Shown here: positions 63,983 to 64,000 of the stretch, piece by piece
Layout: each line of letters begins with the position of its first letter
How positions within the stretch are numbered: position 1 is the first letter of the stretch
Position numbers and translations under genes: made by a program
The notes under the pieces: model-generated
What the model was told of the DNA's origin: nothing
What the model saw: the letters and a program-made list of their open reading frames with translations, nothing else
Databases searched by the model: none
Origin: a virus
IMG/VR virus record: IMGVR_UViG_3300005340_000004
Location: 1-64,000 of that record
Length of the DNA: 64,000 bases
Direction: 5' to 3' (one strand)

Positions 63983-64000
63983 TTCCAACTTTCAATATCA

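Overview
The window looks like 64 kb of the genome of a tailed double-stranded DNA bacteriophage, probably short-tailed. It carries a large terminase, portal, scaffold-like, capsid-like and tail-fibre genes, a primase-helicase, a RecB-like nuclease, an SSB-like protein, a RusA-type resolvase and a lysis-like cassette. Most genes are small, tightly packed and joined by ATGA or GTGA stop/start overlaps. No integrase, DNA polymerase, ribosomal RNA or host housekeeping gene was seen, and both ends cut through phage genes or sit close to gene edges, so this is part of a larger genome. The host cannot be named. Candidate promoters look sigma70-like (TTGCGR, 17-bp spacer, TATANN). Late genes often have GGAG-type ribosome sites, whereas many early genes start with an A/T-rich leader ending in TATATG.

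Layout. 1-14.96 kb (minus): terminase, a GroES-like co-chaperonin, fibre, collar and other virion genes. 15.0-16.5 kb: a membrane protein, tRNA-Gly(UCC), tRNA-Arg(UCU) and about 1.2 kb of heavily base-paired non-coding DNA ending in a strong hairpin. 16.5-19.3 kb (minus): RNase H-like protein and small proteins. 19.5-27.7 kb (plus): about 25 small early-type genes including a Lar-like anti-restriction protein and an ATP-grasp protein. 27.9-37.9 kb (minus): small accessory genes, an HNH nuclease, RusA, primase-helicase, replication initiator-like protein and a DNA methyltransferase. 38-46.1 kb (plus): clamp-like protein, HNH protein, RecB-like exonuclease, SSB-like protein and a winged-helix protein. 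46.3-48.9 kb (minus): lysis-like cassette interrupted by a homing-type HNH gene. 48.9-58.2 kb (minus): collagen-like fibre, tail genes, capsid, scaffold and portal. 58.3-59.1 kb (plus): a second homing-type HNH gene. 59.1-64 kb (minus): a sugar-transfer and methylation cluster that includes a PLOD-type (collagen) glycosyltransferase.

The most striking signals are these. (1) A palindromic 16-mer, TTMTYGWWWWCRAKAA, is present in at least 24 exact copies across the whole window, inside and between genes on both strands and often touching a start codon; it looks like a dispersed operator or stoperator-type system. (2) A large structured RNA candidate lies beside and around the tRNAs, in a setting like the GOLLD and ROOL giant phage RNAs. 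(3) A PLOD-like glycosyltransferase occurs in a genome with X-Lys-Gly-rich collagen-like fibres. Smaller structured RNA candidates are at 3.7, 36.5 and 46.2 kb.
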